64,000 bases of DNA from JBBSNV01 sp964458605 (lineage in GTDB: Bacteria; Pseudomonadota; Alphaproteobacteria; Reyranellales; JAQSWP01), in assembly GCA_964458605.1 (NCBI GenBank), contig CAYWLS010000015.1, positions 41,673 through 105,672 on the forward strand. The letters are read 5' to 3'. Shown here piece after piece: positions 35,979-44,835 of the stretch. Under the pieces are notes generated by a model. It saw nothing but the letters and a program-made list of their open reading frames with translations. It had not been told where the DNA came from and ran no database searches. The position numbers and the translations under genes are program-made. Numbering within the stretch: the stretch's first letter is position 1; each line of letters begins with the position of its first letter.

Positions 35979-36611
35979 ATGTTGGCTTTGCGTGCTGGTC
36001 TTGTGGTTTCCGCCGCGGCGGCGGCCGCCATCTTGCTTGCTGTCCAGGCGCCTGCCCAGGCGGCGGACAGCAAGGGCAATTTCGCCCTGCGCGGCATCGG
36101 TTCGCAGAGCTGCAAGGAAATGCTGGAGGAACTGCAGAAGGCGCCCGGCACGGCCCCGATCGCCGCTTCCTGGCTGCTGGGCTACATGTCGGCCACCAAC
36201 CGCTACGAGCCCGATACCTTCGATATCTCGCCCGTAATGGATCCGCAGGCGCTGTTCAATGTGCTGGTGGGGCTCTGCAAGGCCCATCCGGAGGCGCGCG
36301 TGCAGACCGTGGCCAGCGACACCTTGGCGGCGTTGGGTCGGGCCCGCGTCAGGACGGACTCGCCGATGGTCGAGGCCAAGTCGGGCAATGCCACCGCCCA
36401 GATCCGCCAGGAGACCTTGCTGCTGGTGCAGAAGCGGCTGAACGAGAAGGGCTATCTGAAGTCCAAGCCCGACGGCAGCTACGGCGCCCAGAGCGAAGCG
36501 GCGGTCAAGAGCTTCCAGACTGCCGAGAAGCTGCCGGTCACGGGCGTGCCCGACGCACCTACCGTGATTCGCCTGCTGATCGAACAGCCGCCGCAGCCGG
36601 CCAAGAAGTAG
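35979..36611 (+). CDS. Exported two-domain protein with peptidoglycan-binding domain, partner copy 2
   Basis: Exactly as long (210 aa) as the paralogue at 30297 and nearly identical in the mature part: SQSCKEMLEELQK, WLLGYMSATNRYEP, GLCKAHPEARVQTVASDTL, then the PG_binding_1 domain (VQKRLNEKGYLKSKPDGSYG) and the same PPQPAKK tail. The signal peptides differ much more than the mature proteins, suggesting selection on the mature domain. Start ATG 35979 is preceded by GAGGTAG. Keeping one partner per giant gene implies a pairwise function, such as anchoring or periplasmic holding of the matching protein. Confidence 0.87.
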   Translation: MLALRAGLVVSAAAAAAILLAVQAPAQAADSKGNFALRGIGSQSCKEMLEELQKAPGTAPIAASWLLGYMSATNRYEPDTFDISPVMDPQALFNVLVGLCKAHPEARVQTVASDTLAALGRARVRTDSPMVEAKSGNATAQIRQETLLLVQKRLNEKGYLKSKPDGSYGAQSEAAVKSFQTAEKLPVTGVPDAPTVIRLLIEQPPQPAKK

Positions 36612-36629
36612 GTCCAGGGCAGGCCAGCG

Positions 36630-37367
36630 TCACTCGTCGTTGGAGCAGCGACAGTCGCTGGCCACGCCGGCGCGTTGGGCGATGATGACGGGCGCCAAGG
36701 CGGCCATCGCATCCGGCAGGCGCGCCCGCACCATCAACAGATCCATATCCTCGTCGGGCAGCAGGATGACGGTGCCGTAGATCGGCAGCGCCGATTTGCG
36801 CGCCCAGCCATCCGTTCCCAGCCCGTCCTTGTCGGGCGGCGTGACGAAATCGACCCTGGTGTCGCTGCGGCGCGTCAGCTTGTCGTGGGCGACGGAGACC
36901 AGCTTGGTATCGGTATCGGGCTCGTGCAGCACGTCGTTGACGAATGGCGCGGCAACCGGGAACAGCGGCCCGGCGATGCTGGCTATGGTGAAGCGGCCGG
37001 ATGTGCTGCCGAAGGCCACGCTGACGATCACGAACGGACCGTCGAAGCCGGGGCCGCCGAACAGGCCGTCCGCGTCATGGCGCTCGGGCGTCACCAGCAG
37101 GGCCGATCCGCTGGAGCCGTAAAGCTCGATGCAGTTCCAGCCGCGCGGCGCCAGCACCCCCAGGTCGTTGCCCTTGTACCAGGCCAGCCGCCCGGCAGTG
37201 GCCTGGGGCAGGGGTGGGGGCTTGCCGGCGGGGGGCGGCTCCAGCGGGCCCTGCTGGCCGTCCGAAGGGCAGCCGACGAACGGCACTTGCACCGGATTGT
37301 CCTGAGCCCGGGCGGCGGAAAGGCCGCCGACCAGCAACGCCAACCACGCAACGACCCAACGCACCAT
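36630..37367 (-). CDS. Exported protein of unknown function
   Basis: The 245-aa product has a signal peptide (VVAWLALLVGGLSAARA, then QDNP), a Pro-rich segment (EPPPAGKPPPLPQ) and a compact remainder containing WYKGNDLGVLAPRGWNCIEL and YGTVILLPDEDMDLLMVRAR. The pair of cysteines in the tail (DCRC) and two earlier Cys could form disulphides. I do not recognise the family. It is convergent with the second peptidoglycan-binding gene and 13 bp from the PhyH-type gene on its own strand, so it may be unrelated to the adhesin locus. Confidence 0.75.
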   Translation of the reverse strand: MVRWVVAWLALLVGGLSAARAQDNPVQVPFVGCPSDGQQGPLEPPPAGKPPPLPQATAGRLAWYKGNDLGVLAPRGWNCIELYGSSGSALLVTPERHDADGLFGGPGFDGPFVIVSVAFGSTSGRFTIASIAGPLFPVAAPFVNDVLHEPDTDTKLVSVAHDKLTRRSDTRVDFVTPPDKDGLGTDGWARKSALPIYGTVILLPDEDMDLLMVRARLPDAMAALAPVIIAQRAGVASDCRCSNDE

Positions 37368-37380
37368 CGACGCGACGCTT

Positions 37381-38538
37381 TCAAATACTGAGATCGAGCA
37401 GATTGTAGTCCTTGAGCCCGGCCTTTGCAGCTTCGTCCCAGCGATAGCTCAGCCCGGCCTCGGCATGGGGCTTGTAGACATAGGGCGTCTCGTGCGGGAA
37501 GCGCTGGCGGCGAGCATCGATGCCGTAGCCGATCAGCCGCGCCCGCTCGGCGATGCGCGCCGCGTCGTAGACGGCGCGGGCGTTGTGGATGCCGCCGGCC
37601 TCGACGCCCAGCACCGAGCGGCGGCGGTGGAAGCCGAAATTCACCGTCACCCGCCAGTCCTTGCTGGTATTGGCGAAGGAGCCGTGCACCGCCTGGCGGT
37701 TGGTGATGCCGACATCGCCGGGCTTGCAGATCATCGGCACCGCTTCGGGCAGCCGCTCGCTGCCGGCCTTGGCCACCATCGCCTTGATGTCGCATTTGCC
37801 GCGCACCTTGTGCGAGCCGGGCACCACCCACAAGCCGTTGGCCGGCGTGCAGCCATAGAGCTGGGCCATGAAGTTGAAGCCATGCGTGCCCTGGTCCCAG
37901 TCGGGACTGTCCCAATGCGTCACGCCGTCCTGGTGCCAGGCGACCGAGGCGCCGCGGCCGGGCTCCTTGATGAACAGCGCCTCGTTGAACGGCGTGAAGT
38001 CCTCGCCGTTGATCGCCGCCGCCACCGCCAGCAGGCCGGGATGGCCATAGACCCGCAGCGCCGCCTCGGAGAATTGCAGCGAGCCCAGGATCAGATAGAC
38101 GATCTCCTTGGGCGCGTCGGCGGCCGCCTTGGGCTCGAACATCTTGACCGGATGGCGGCCATTGGCGAGTTCCGTGCCGCCGAACGGATCGCCCAGCGGC
38201 TTGGACCAGAACAGGGTCTGCGCCTGGTTGTCGACCGCCAGCGCCGGCCGGCCATGGCGATCGACCGGCGAGCCTTTCTCGCGCGGCAGCCGGTCGAGGA
38301 TGTTCTTGATGTCGGCCTCGATATCGGCCAGCTCGTCGGCCTTGAGCACGTCCTCGAACACGTAGAAGCCGCAGCGCCAATAGGCCTCGAGGATGTCGGG
38401 ATGGATCTTGCCGTCGGCGGTGAAGCGGATCGGCCCGCGATTGCCCAGCGCGTAGGCGCGGCTTTCGCCCTCGCGCAGATATCGCTGCATGGCGGCTTCT
38501 TCGCGACCGTAATCGACGGCGTTGCTGTCTGGGCACAT
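37381..38538 (-). CDS. Phytanoyl-CoA dioxygenase (PhyH) family protein
   Basis: The 385-aa enzyme belongs to the Fe(II)/2-oxoglutarate-dependent PhyH family. The metal triad is visible as His and Asp in SVAWHQDGVTHWD and a distal His in NRQAVHGSFANTS; the Arg in KDWRVTVNFGFHRRR region could bind 2-oxoglutarate. These enzymes hydroxylate diverse small molecules and acyl-CoAs. The start ATG 38538 has GGAGG five bases upstream. As the last gene of the minus-strand catabolic unit, it may process the imported compound; its substrate is unknown. Confidence 0.88.
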   Translation of the reverse strand: MCPDSNAVDYGREEAAMQRYLREGESRAYALGNRGPIRFTADGKIHPDILEAYWRCGFYVFEDVLKADELADIEADIKNILDRLPREKGSPVDRHGRPALAVDNQAQTLFWSKPLGDPFGGTELANGRHPVKMFEPKAAADAPKEIVYLILGSLQFSEAALRVYGHPGLLAVAAAINGEDFTPFNEALFIKEPGRGASVAWHQDGVTHWDSPDWDQGTHGFNFMAQLYGCTPANGLWVVPGSHKVRGKCDIKAMVAKAGSERLPEAVPMICKPGDVGITNRQAVHGSFANTSKDWRVTVNFGFHRRRSVLGVEAGGIHNARAVYDAARIAERARLIGYGIDARRQRFPHETPYVYKPHAEAGLSYRWDEAAKAGLKDYNLLDLSI

Positions 38539-38619
38539 GGCGTCCTCCAGCCCGGTCTATCGCCGGTTGAGGAGAATGTTAGGACTACAGGCTTTCCCTG
38601 CCAAGCGGCGGCAGACCGT

Positions 38620-39282
38620 TTACCGCGGAGCGTCCCGCCGCGTCAGGCCTTTCTGCGCCATCCGCCATTTGAGCTGGTCGAAGCGGTCCTGGCCGAAGAA
38701 CGGCTCGCCCTCGAAAACCATCAGCGGTACGCCGTAGTGGCCGCCCACCCGCTGGGCGTCCTGGTTGGCCTCAATGCGGCGATCCAGCCCCTCCGGGTCG
38801 GCCGCCACGGCTTGTTCCAGTTCGGCGAAGTCCAGCCCGGCGCGCTCGGCGGCGCGCTGCAGATGCTCGCCCTGGTGCCAATCCTTGACCTGGCCGCCCC
38901 AGATCGTGCCGCTCACCTCGTACAGGAAGGCCAGGCCCTTGCCCCGCTCGGCCGCCGCCTGGCCCATGCGGGTCAGGCGGTGAATATAGGGCTGCTCCTT
39001 GGGATAGCTGCGGGTAGCGGGATCCATCACCACCGGATCGGGCGCGGCCCAGGCGAAGGGCAGGCCGACGAACTGGGCGCTGCGGAAGATGTCGCGCGCG
39101 AAATAGCTGAACCACAAGGGGTCGCTCTTGGCGAAGAAATCGGGCTGGCGCACCGCGATGGGGTAGACCACGCGTACATTGGCCCGCACGTCGTAGTCCT
39201 GCTCGAGCTGCCGCAGCCGGGGCGTCACCAGATAGGAATAGGGCGAGCGGAACGACCAGTAGAGATCGTAGGTCAAGGTCAT
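38620..39282 (-). CDS. DsbA-family / 2-hydroxychromene-2-carboxylate isomerase-like protein
   Basis: The 220-aa protein has the thioredoxin-like kappa-GST fold signature YWSFRSPYSYLVTPRL at the N-terminus, where Ser replaces the redox cysteines, and ends with the cis-Pro loop YGVPLMVFEGEPFFGQDRFD. HCCA isomerases act with glutathione in naphthalene-type degradation, but many relatives act on other substrates. It lies between the Liv transporter and the PhyH-type gene on the same strand. Confidence 0.87.
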   Translation of the reverse strand: MTLTYDLYWSFRSPYSYLVTPRLRQLEQDYDVRANVRVVYPIAVRQPDFFAKSDPLWFSYFARDIFRSAQFVGLPFAWAAPDPVVMDPATRSYPKEQPYIHRLTRMGQAAAERGKGLAFLYEVSGTIWGGQVKDWHQGEHLQRAAERAGLDFAELEQAVAADPEGLDRRIEANQDAQRVGGHYGVPLMVFEGEPFFGQDRFDQLKWRMAQKGLTRRDAPR

Positions 39283-39321
39283 GGGAAGTCCTGTAGGCGG
39301 TCCCGGCGTGCGGCGCCGGCG

Positions 39322-40017
39322 TCAACCGACATAGCTTTCCACGACTCTTGGGTCGCGCGCCACCTGGGCGGCGGGACCGTCGAATTCCATGCGGCCGGCC
39401 GCCATGACATAGGCGTGGTCGGCGTGGCGCAGCACCTCGCGGGCGTTCTGCTCGATCTGCAGGATGGTCAGCCCGCCCTTGTGCAGCTCGTCGAGCTTGG
39501 CGAACACCTGGCCGACCAGCAGCGGCATCAGCCCCCAGGAGATCTCGTCGATCAGCAGCAGCTTGGGCTGGATCATCAGGGCGCGGGCCAGCGCCAGCAT
39601 CTGCTGCTCGCCGCCCGACAGGGTGGCGGCAAGCTGGCGCCGCCGCTCGCCCAGGCGCGGGAACAGCACATAGGCCGATTCGATGCCGGCGCGAATCTCG
39701 GAGTCGCTGCGGATGAAGCCGCCGACGCGCAGATTCTCCTCGACCGTCATCTGGCCGAATACCTGGCGGCCTTCCGGCACCACGCCGAAACCGCGGCGCT
39801 GGCGTTCCCAGGCCGGCAGGGCGGAGACGTCCTGGCCGTCGAACGTGACCTTGCCCTGATGCGGCACCAGCCCGGCGATGGCGCGCAGCAGCGAGGTCTT
39901 GCCCGCGCCGTTGGCGCCGATCAGCGCCACCCAGGAGCCTGGTTTCACCTGCAGGCAGGCCTGGTTGACCGCCAGCGCCTGGCCGTAGCGAACGTCGATA
40001 TTTTCGATCTCAAGCAT
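39322..40017 (-). CDS. livF: Liv-type ABC transporter ATP-binding protein LivF (system 1)
   Basis: The 231-aa ATPase has Walker A GANGAGKTSLL, the signature LSGGEQQMLALARAL and Walker B LLLIDEISWGL; the glycine after Walker B is unusual (the usual text is DEPS). The protein powers uptake of branched-chain amino acids or, in catabolic loci, aromatic and other organic acids. The ATG at 40017 lies two bases from the LivG stop, indicating coupled translation. The downstream spacer to the isomerase-like gene is 39 bp. Confidence 0.93.
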   Translation of the reverse strand: MLEIENIDVRYGQALAVNQACLQVKPGSWVALIGANGAGKTSLLRAIAGLVPHQGKVTFDGQDVSALPAWERQRRGFGVVPEGRQVFGQMTVEENLRVGGFIRSDSEIRAGIESAYVLFPRLGERRRQLAATLSGGEQQMLALARALMIQPKLLLIDEISWGLMPLLVGQVFAKLDELHKGGLTILQIEQNAREVLRHADHAYVMAAGRMEFDGPAAQVARDPRVVESYVG

Positions 40018-40019
40018 GG

Positions 40020-40730
40020 TCAGTCCGCATCCTGGCCGAGATAGGCGCGGATCACGTCCGGGTTCTGCCTTATATCCTCGGGCGCGCCTTGCGCGATGAT
40101 GGCGCCGGCATCGAGCACGATGGCGCGATCGCACACCGGCAGCGCCAGGCGCACATTGTGCTCCACCATGATGACGCTGATGCGGTGGCGCAGGCTGGCG
40201 ATGAAATCCAGCAGGTCCTGCGATTCGCGCGTGGTCAGCCCGGCCAGCGGCTCGTCGAGCAGCAGCAGGCGCGGATCCAGCGCCAAAGCGCGCGCCACCT
40301 CCAGCCGCTTCAGCATGCCCAAGGTCAGCGCGCCGGCCAGGTCGTGGGCGCGATCGGCCAGGCCGACCTCGGCCAGCAGGTCGAGCGGCGTGCGCCCCTG
40401 CGGTCCGGCGCGGCGGCTGGGAATAGCCGCCAGCACGTTCTCCAGCGTGGTCAATGCGCGGAACGGTCGCACGATCTGGAAGGTGCGGCCGATGCCCAGC
40501 CGCGCCCGCTTGAACGAGGGCAGCCGGGTGATGTCGCGATCGTCCAGGCGGATGGTGCCGCCGTCGCTGCGATAGCTGCCGGCGATCAGGTTGAACAGGG
40601 TGGTCTTGCCCGCGCCGTTGGGGCCGAACAGGCCCAGCAGCTCGCCTTCTTCCAGGTTCAGGCTGACGTCGCGCACCGCCACAACGCCGCTGAAGTTCTT
40701 GCTGCAGCCATTGACCGCCAGCAAGCTCAT
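40020..40730 (-). CDS. livG: Liv-type ABC transporter ATP-binding protein LivG (system 1)
   Basis: The 236-aa ATPase shows Walker A GPNGAGKTTLF, the LivG-type IGRTFQIVRPF Q-loop and Walker B LLLLDEPLAGL. The signature region LTLGMLKRLEVARAL deviates from the canonical LSGGQ but is the common LivG variant. ATG 40730 overlaps the LivM stop by 4 bp. It pairs with LivF of the same operon. Confidence 0.93.
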   Translation of the reverse strand: MSLLAVNGCSKNFSGVVAVRDVSLNLEEGELLGLFGPNGAGKTTLFNLIAGSYRSDGGTIRLDDRDITRLPSFKRARLGIGRTFQIVRPFRALTTLENVLAAIPSRRAGPQGRTPLDLLAEVGLADRAHDLAGALTLGMLKRLEVARALALDPRLLLLDEPLAGLTTRESQDLLDFIASLRHRISVIMVEHNVRLALPVCDRAIVLDAGAIIAQGAPEDIRQNPDVIRAYLGQDAD

Positions 40731-41686
40731 GACGCCCTCCCCGGCCGCGCCAGGCGCTGGCGCAGGATGCGGGCCACCGCCGGCGCCACGCCGTCGCGCA
40801 GGTAGAGCACCACCAGCAGGATCAGCAGGCCGACGATCACCAGGTGCAGCCCCGGCGCCACGATCTGCAGGAATTCGCGCAGGCCGACATAGAGCGCGGC
40901 GCCGACCAGCGGCCCCATGCCGGTGGCCACGCCGCCGATCAGCGGCACCGCCAGCGCCACCAGCGACAGGTCGACCGAGAACACCACGTCGGGATAGAGC
41001 GAGGAGGCGAATACGGCGTGGATGCCGCCGCCCAGGCCGGCGATGCCGGCGGAGACGCAGAACAGCACCAGCTTCAGCCGGGTGGCGTCGATGCCGACCG
41101 CGGCGGCGGCCGATTCGTCGCCCTTGATGGCCAGCAGCCTGATGCCCAGCCGCGAGCGGCGCAGCAGCAGCACGCCGATCGTCGCCAGCGCGGCCAGGAT
41201 CACCATCAGCAGATGCGGCAGCCAGGTCGGGAAGATCTGCTGCAGTACCAGCCCGCCCGGCCCGCCGGCGAAGGGCAGCTTGCGGAATACCAGCAGCGCC
41301 AGTTCCTGGAAGAACAGGGTGGCGAAGGTGAAGGCGATGCCGCGCAGCCGCACGCTGGTGATGCCGATCACCAGCGAGGCCAGCATCGGCGCCAGCGCGG
41401 AGCACAGCAGCGCCGCCGCCACCGGCACGTCGTGGTTCAGCACGATGGTGGCGGTATAGGCGCCGATGCCGGCCAGCGCGCCATGGGCGAAGGAGACATA
41501 GCCGGTGAAGCCGGACATCAGGTTCCAGGCCTGGCCCAGCATCAGGTAATAGGCCATGTAGTAGACCAGGGTCATGGCGTAGGACGACGCCACCCAGGGC
41601 ATCGCCGCCGCCAGGATGCCCAGCGTCACCACTATGGCGATCTGGCCGTAGAGCGTGCGGCCTGCGCTCGAGGCGGGGGCGATCAT
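40727..41686 (-). CDS. livM: Liv-type ABC transporter permease LivM (system 1)
   Basis: The 319-aa inner-membrane permease has the LivM-type run AWNLMSGFTGYVSFAHGALA, the cytoplasmic-loop coupling region TSVRLRGIAFTFATLFFQEL and multiple hydrophobic helices through LVIVGLLILLVVLYLRDG. It overlaps LivH by 4 bp upstream and LivG by 4 bp downstream, as in a tightly coupled operon. Confidence 0.93.
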   Translation of the reverse strand: MIAPASSAGRTLYGQIAIVVTLGILAAAMPWVASSYAMTLVYYMAYYLMLGQAWNLMSGFTGYVSFAHGALAGIGAYTATIVLNHDVPVAAALLCSALAPMLASLVIGITSVRLRGIAFTFATLFFQELALLVFRKLPFAGGPGGLVLQQIFPTWLPHLLMVILAALATIGVLLLRRSRLGIRLLAIKGDESAAAAVGIDATRLKLVLFCVSAGIAGLGGGIHAVFASSLYPDVVFSVDLSLVALAVPLIGGVATGMGPLVGAALYVGLREFLQIVAPGLHLVIVGLLILLVVLYLRDGVAPAVARILRQRLARPGRAS

Positions 41687-42555
41687 ACCGCCTCCCGCTT
41701 GCCGAGCAGGCCCTGCGGCCGCAGCAGCAGCGCCGCGTAGAGCAGCAGGTAGATGATGATGCGCGCCCAGGAATCGTCGAGCGCGAAGCCGGCGAAGCTG
41801 TTGATCAGGCCGACCACGAAGGCGGCGGCGACCGCGCCGACGATGCTGCCCATGCCGCCCAGCACCACCACCACGAAACCGTCCAGCACGAAGTCGTGTC
41901 CCACCGTGGGGGTGGTGGTGCCGATCAGGCTGATGAACGAGCCCGAGGCGGCGGCCAGCGCCACCGCCAGGCTGAAGGCGATGCGCTCGCTGCGCACCAC
42001 GTTGATGCCGCAGGCGGCAGCCGCATCGCGATTCTGCGCCAATGCGCGCAGGCCCAGCCCGATGCGGGCGCGCTGCACCAGCAGCAGCACCAGCGCCCCC
42101 AGGATCAGGCAACCGATCAGCACCGACAGGCTGCGCCAGCCGATATTGACGCCCAGTACCTTGAGGAAGCCCGACGGTCCTTGCGAATAGCTGCGGAAGT
42201 CGCCGCCGAAGGCGAAGGAAAACAGGCCCAGCCCGATCACCGACAGCGCGTAGGTCACCATCAGCATGTCGAGGTCGGGCCGGCCGACGATGCGCGCCAG
42301 CACGCCCGACTGGATGGCATAGCCCAGCGCGCCGCCCAGCAGCAGCGACAGCGGCACGCCCAGCAGCGGCGACAGGCCGGCCTGGGTCACCAGCAGGAAG
42401 GTGGCGTAGGCGCCCAGCGTGATGAACTCGCCATGGGCGAAGTTGACCAGGCGCATGACGCCGAAGATCAGCGCCAGCCCCAGCGCGACCAGCCCCAGCA
42501 AGCCGCCGAACACCAGCCCGTTGACCAGAAGTTGGAAGAAAAGTGTCGTCGACAT
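41683..42555 (-). CDS. livH: Liv-type ABC transporter permease LivH (system 1)
   Basis: The 290-aa permease starts FFQLLVNGLVFGGLLGLVAL and contains the family hallmark RLVNFAHGEFITLGAYATF and the coupling segment RARIGLGLRALAQNRDAAAA. It forms the membrane channel with LivM. A 111-bp spacer separates it from the binding-protein gene upstream, enough for a stem or secondary promoter, none of which I could define. Confidence 0.92.
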   Translation of the reverse strand: MSTTLFFQLLVNGLVFGGLLGLVALGLALIFGVMRLVNFAHGEFITLGAYATFLLVTQAGLSPLLGVPLSLLLGGALGYAIQSGVLARIVGRPDLDMLMVTYALSVIGLGLFSFAFGGDFRSYSQGPSGFLKVLGVNIGWRSLSVLIGCLILGALVLLLVQRARIGLGLRALAQNRDAAAACGINVVRSERIAFSLAVALAAASGSFISLIGTTTPTVGHDFVLDGFVVVVLGGMGSIVGAVAAAFVVGLINSFAGFALDDSWARIIIYLLLYAALLLRPQGLLGKREAV

Positions 42556-42666
42556 CGCCTGCGCCGGAAGCCCCCCGCGCGCCGCCGCGATTCTATCGTC
42601 GCCGCTGGCGCCTGCGTTCCAAAGGAGCGCGAGCGGCGATGGCCGCCGCCCGCGCGTCGCAACTGA

Positions 42667-43851
42667 CTATTTCCAGGCCGGTTTCGGCCACACGATCGGC
42701 GTGGACGAACCGCCGCCGACGATCTTGGATTGGCCATTCTGCCACTGGATCATGATGTAGCGATAGCCGGTCTGACGGCCCGCCTCGTCGACGCCGAAGG
42801 TGCCGGTGATGGTCGGTACCTTGGTGGTGGCGATGAAGTCGCGCATGGCGGCGCGATCGACGCTCTTGGCCTTGATGGCCGCCTCGTATACCTGGCCGGT
42901 CGAGTAGGCCGCCGCCGAATGGTAGGACGGCACGCGGTTGAACTTGGCTTTGTAGGCTTCGACGAACGCCGAATTGCCCGTGGTGTTCTCGCCCGGCTCC
43001 CACGAGGAGCGGCCGAAAATGCCCTCGGCATTGGCGCCCAGCGCGTCCTTGGTGACGCCGTCGGAGGCCTGGATGAAATGGTAGGCGGTGGGGTTGAAGC
43101 CGCGCTCCACCATCTGCCGGGTCAGGGCGATGCTGGGCTGGTAGTAGCCGCCCATCGACACGTAGGTGGCGCCCGAGCCGACGATGCGCTCGATGATCGA
43201 GCGGAAGTCCTGGTTGCCCGGGTTGTAGCCATAGGCTTCGGCGGTGAAGCCCAGTTCCTTGGCCTTGGTCATGGCCCAGTTCTTGGCGCCGATCGAGAAC
43301 GGCGCCTCCTCGTAGACGATCGCCAGCTTGGCGCCGGGCGCCTTGTCCTTGAGGATGTTCAGGAAGCCCTCGTGGTCGTAGTTCGACGACGGGAAGGCCT
43401 GGAACGTCCATTTCAGCTTGCGGCGGTCCCAGATGCTGGTGTCGGAGGCGATGGTGCCCAGCATCGGCACCTGGCTGCGCTCCATCACCGTGGCCATGGC
43501 GTCGGTGATCGGGCTGGAATAGGGGCCCAGCACCAGCGCCACCTTGTCGCGATCGATCAGGCGCTCGGCCAGCACGCGGGCGGTGTCGGGATTGCTCTCG
43601 TCGTCGTAGATCACCAGCTCGACCTGGCTGCCCTTGATGCCGCCCGCCTTGTTGAGCTGCTCGGCCCACAGCTCGTAGCCCTCGCGCACGTATTTGGCCG
43701 AATCGGAGAACCGTCCGGTCAGCGACAGGGCCGCGCCGATCTTGATCGAATCGGCGGCGCGGGCGCCCCGTGGCATAGCCAGGCCGGCGACGCCCAGGGT
43801 TGCGGCGCCGGTCACGGCCAGCGCGGTGCGACGTGAAATGTTCCTCGTCAT
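42667..43851 (-). CDS. livK: Periplasmic substrate-binding protein of Liv system 1
   Basis: The 394-aa protein has a Tat-like signal (SRRTALAVTGAATLGVAG, cleavage about GARA-AD) followed by the two-lobed Leu/Ile/Val-binding fold: SIKIGAALSLTGRFSDSAK, GGIKGSQVELVIYDDESNPD, VLGPYSSPITDAMA. Such proteins in catabolic clusters often bind aromatic acids, urea or other organic acids, not amino acids. ATG 43851 is preceded by GGAGGAGAAAA. It is the first transporter gene downstream of the IclR gene. Confidence 0.92.
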   Translation of the reverse strand: MTRNISRRTALAVTGAATLGVAGLAMPRGARAADSIKIGAALSLTGRFSDSAKYVREGYELWAEQLNKAGGIKGSQVELVIYDDESNPDTARVLAERLIDRDKVALVLGPYSSPITDAMATVMERSQVPMLGTIASDTSIWDRRKLKWTFQAFPSSNYDHEGFLNILKDKAPGAKLAIVYEEAPFSIGAKNWAMTKAKELGFTAEAYGYNPGNQDFRSIIERIVGSGATYVSMGGYYQPSIALTRQMVERGFNPTAYHFIQASDGVTKDALGANAEGIFGRSSWEPGENTTGNSAFVEAYKAKFNRVPSYHSAAAYSTGQVYEAAIKAKSVDRAAMRDFIATTKVPTITGTFGVDEAGRQTGYRYIMIQWQNGQSKIVGGGSSTPIVWPKPAWK

Positions 43852-43910
43852 GATCGTTTTCTCCTCCACTTTGGTTGTTGTTGGCGACCTTTGCGAAACG
43901 GCGACGCTCC

Positions 43911-44768
43911 TTATGTTCTGCCCGCCGACGCGCGCCTGGCGCCGGCTGGTTTTGCGCTTGCGGCAGGCGCCTCGCCGGCCGGATTGCCCAGATGCTGGCC
44001 GATGCCGATGGCCCGTTCCTTGAGCTCCTCGGCGACTTCCAGCCATTTGGCGCGGCGCATCTGCTCGCTCAGGCCCAGCGCGATCAGCGCATGGCTCATG
44101 CGGCCATGGCTGTCGAACACCGGTGCGGCGCAGATCGTCATGCCGCGGATGTAGTTGCCCTCGTCGATGCTGTAGCCGCGCTGGCGCGTCGCCTGGACCT
44201 CGGCGCGCCAGGTGGCCAATGACGGCGGCACGTCCCAGCGCAGGCCGCGAAACTTTCTCTCCAGCGTGGCGGCGTCGAAATCGCCGAACGCCGCGACGCA
44301 GCGGCCGGTGGCGCTGATCAGCGCCGGGAAGCGGCTGCCGATCTCGACATGCATGCGATAGGCTACCTTGGCGCGCGAGATCGCCACCACGATGAAATGG
44401 TCGAGCCCGCCGGTCTGCACGCCGATCGCGGTCAGCCGGTGGCGCGCCGACAGCTCGTCCAGCACCGGCTGGGCCACGTTGATGAAGGTGTTCTTGCGCA
44501 GCATGTCGTGCGCCAGGCTGAGCAGGCCTGGCCCCAGGCTGTACTGCTTGGTGATCGGCTCGACCGTCACCACGGTCTGCTCGACCAGCGCGCGCAATAT
44601 GTGCAGGCAGGTGCTGGGAATCAGGCCGAGCCGCGCGGCGATGGCGTTGACCCCGAGCGGCCGGTCGGCGCGCGCCAGCAGGCGCAGAATCTCCACGGTG
44701 CGGGTCACCGCCGGCGCACGCTGGCCGCCGACGGCTTCGGTGCGGGGCTTCTCGCCGATTTTCTTCAT
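43911..44768 (-). CDS. IclR-family transcriptional regulator
   Basis: The protein has an N-terminal winged helix (RTVEILRLLARADRPLGVNA, LGLIPSTCLHILRALVE) and the C-terminal IclR effector-binding domain (AYRMHVEIGSRFPALISATG, GYSIDEGNYIRGMTICAAPV). It probably senses the compound handled by the surrounding genes. I start at ATG 44768 (285 aa). The in-frame ATG at 44861 lies inside a palindromic promoter/operator, so the longer form is unlikely. The gene heads the minus-strand unit and is divergent from the MaoC-like and ligase genes. Confidence 0.88.
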   Translation of the reverse strand: MKKIGEKPRTEAVGGQRAPAVTRTVEILRLLARADRPLGVNAIAARLGLIPSTCLHILRALVEQTVVTVEPITKQYSLGPGLLSLAHDMLRKNTFINVAQPVLDELSARHRLTAIGVQTGGLDHFIVVAISRAKVAYRMHVEIGSRFPALISATGRCVAAFGDFDAATLERKFRGLRWDVPPSLATWRAEVQATRQRGYSIDEGNYIRGMTICAAPVFDSHGRMSHALIALGLSEQMRRAKWLEVAEELKERAIGIGQHLGNPAGEAPAASAKPAGARRASAGRT

Positions 44769-44835
44769 GCCATCCGCATCGTGGACAGCCGCGCGCGGCA
44801 GCGCAACCGGAAGCTGCCGGTGCGTCGCTTTGCTA

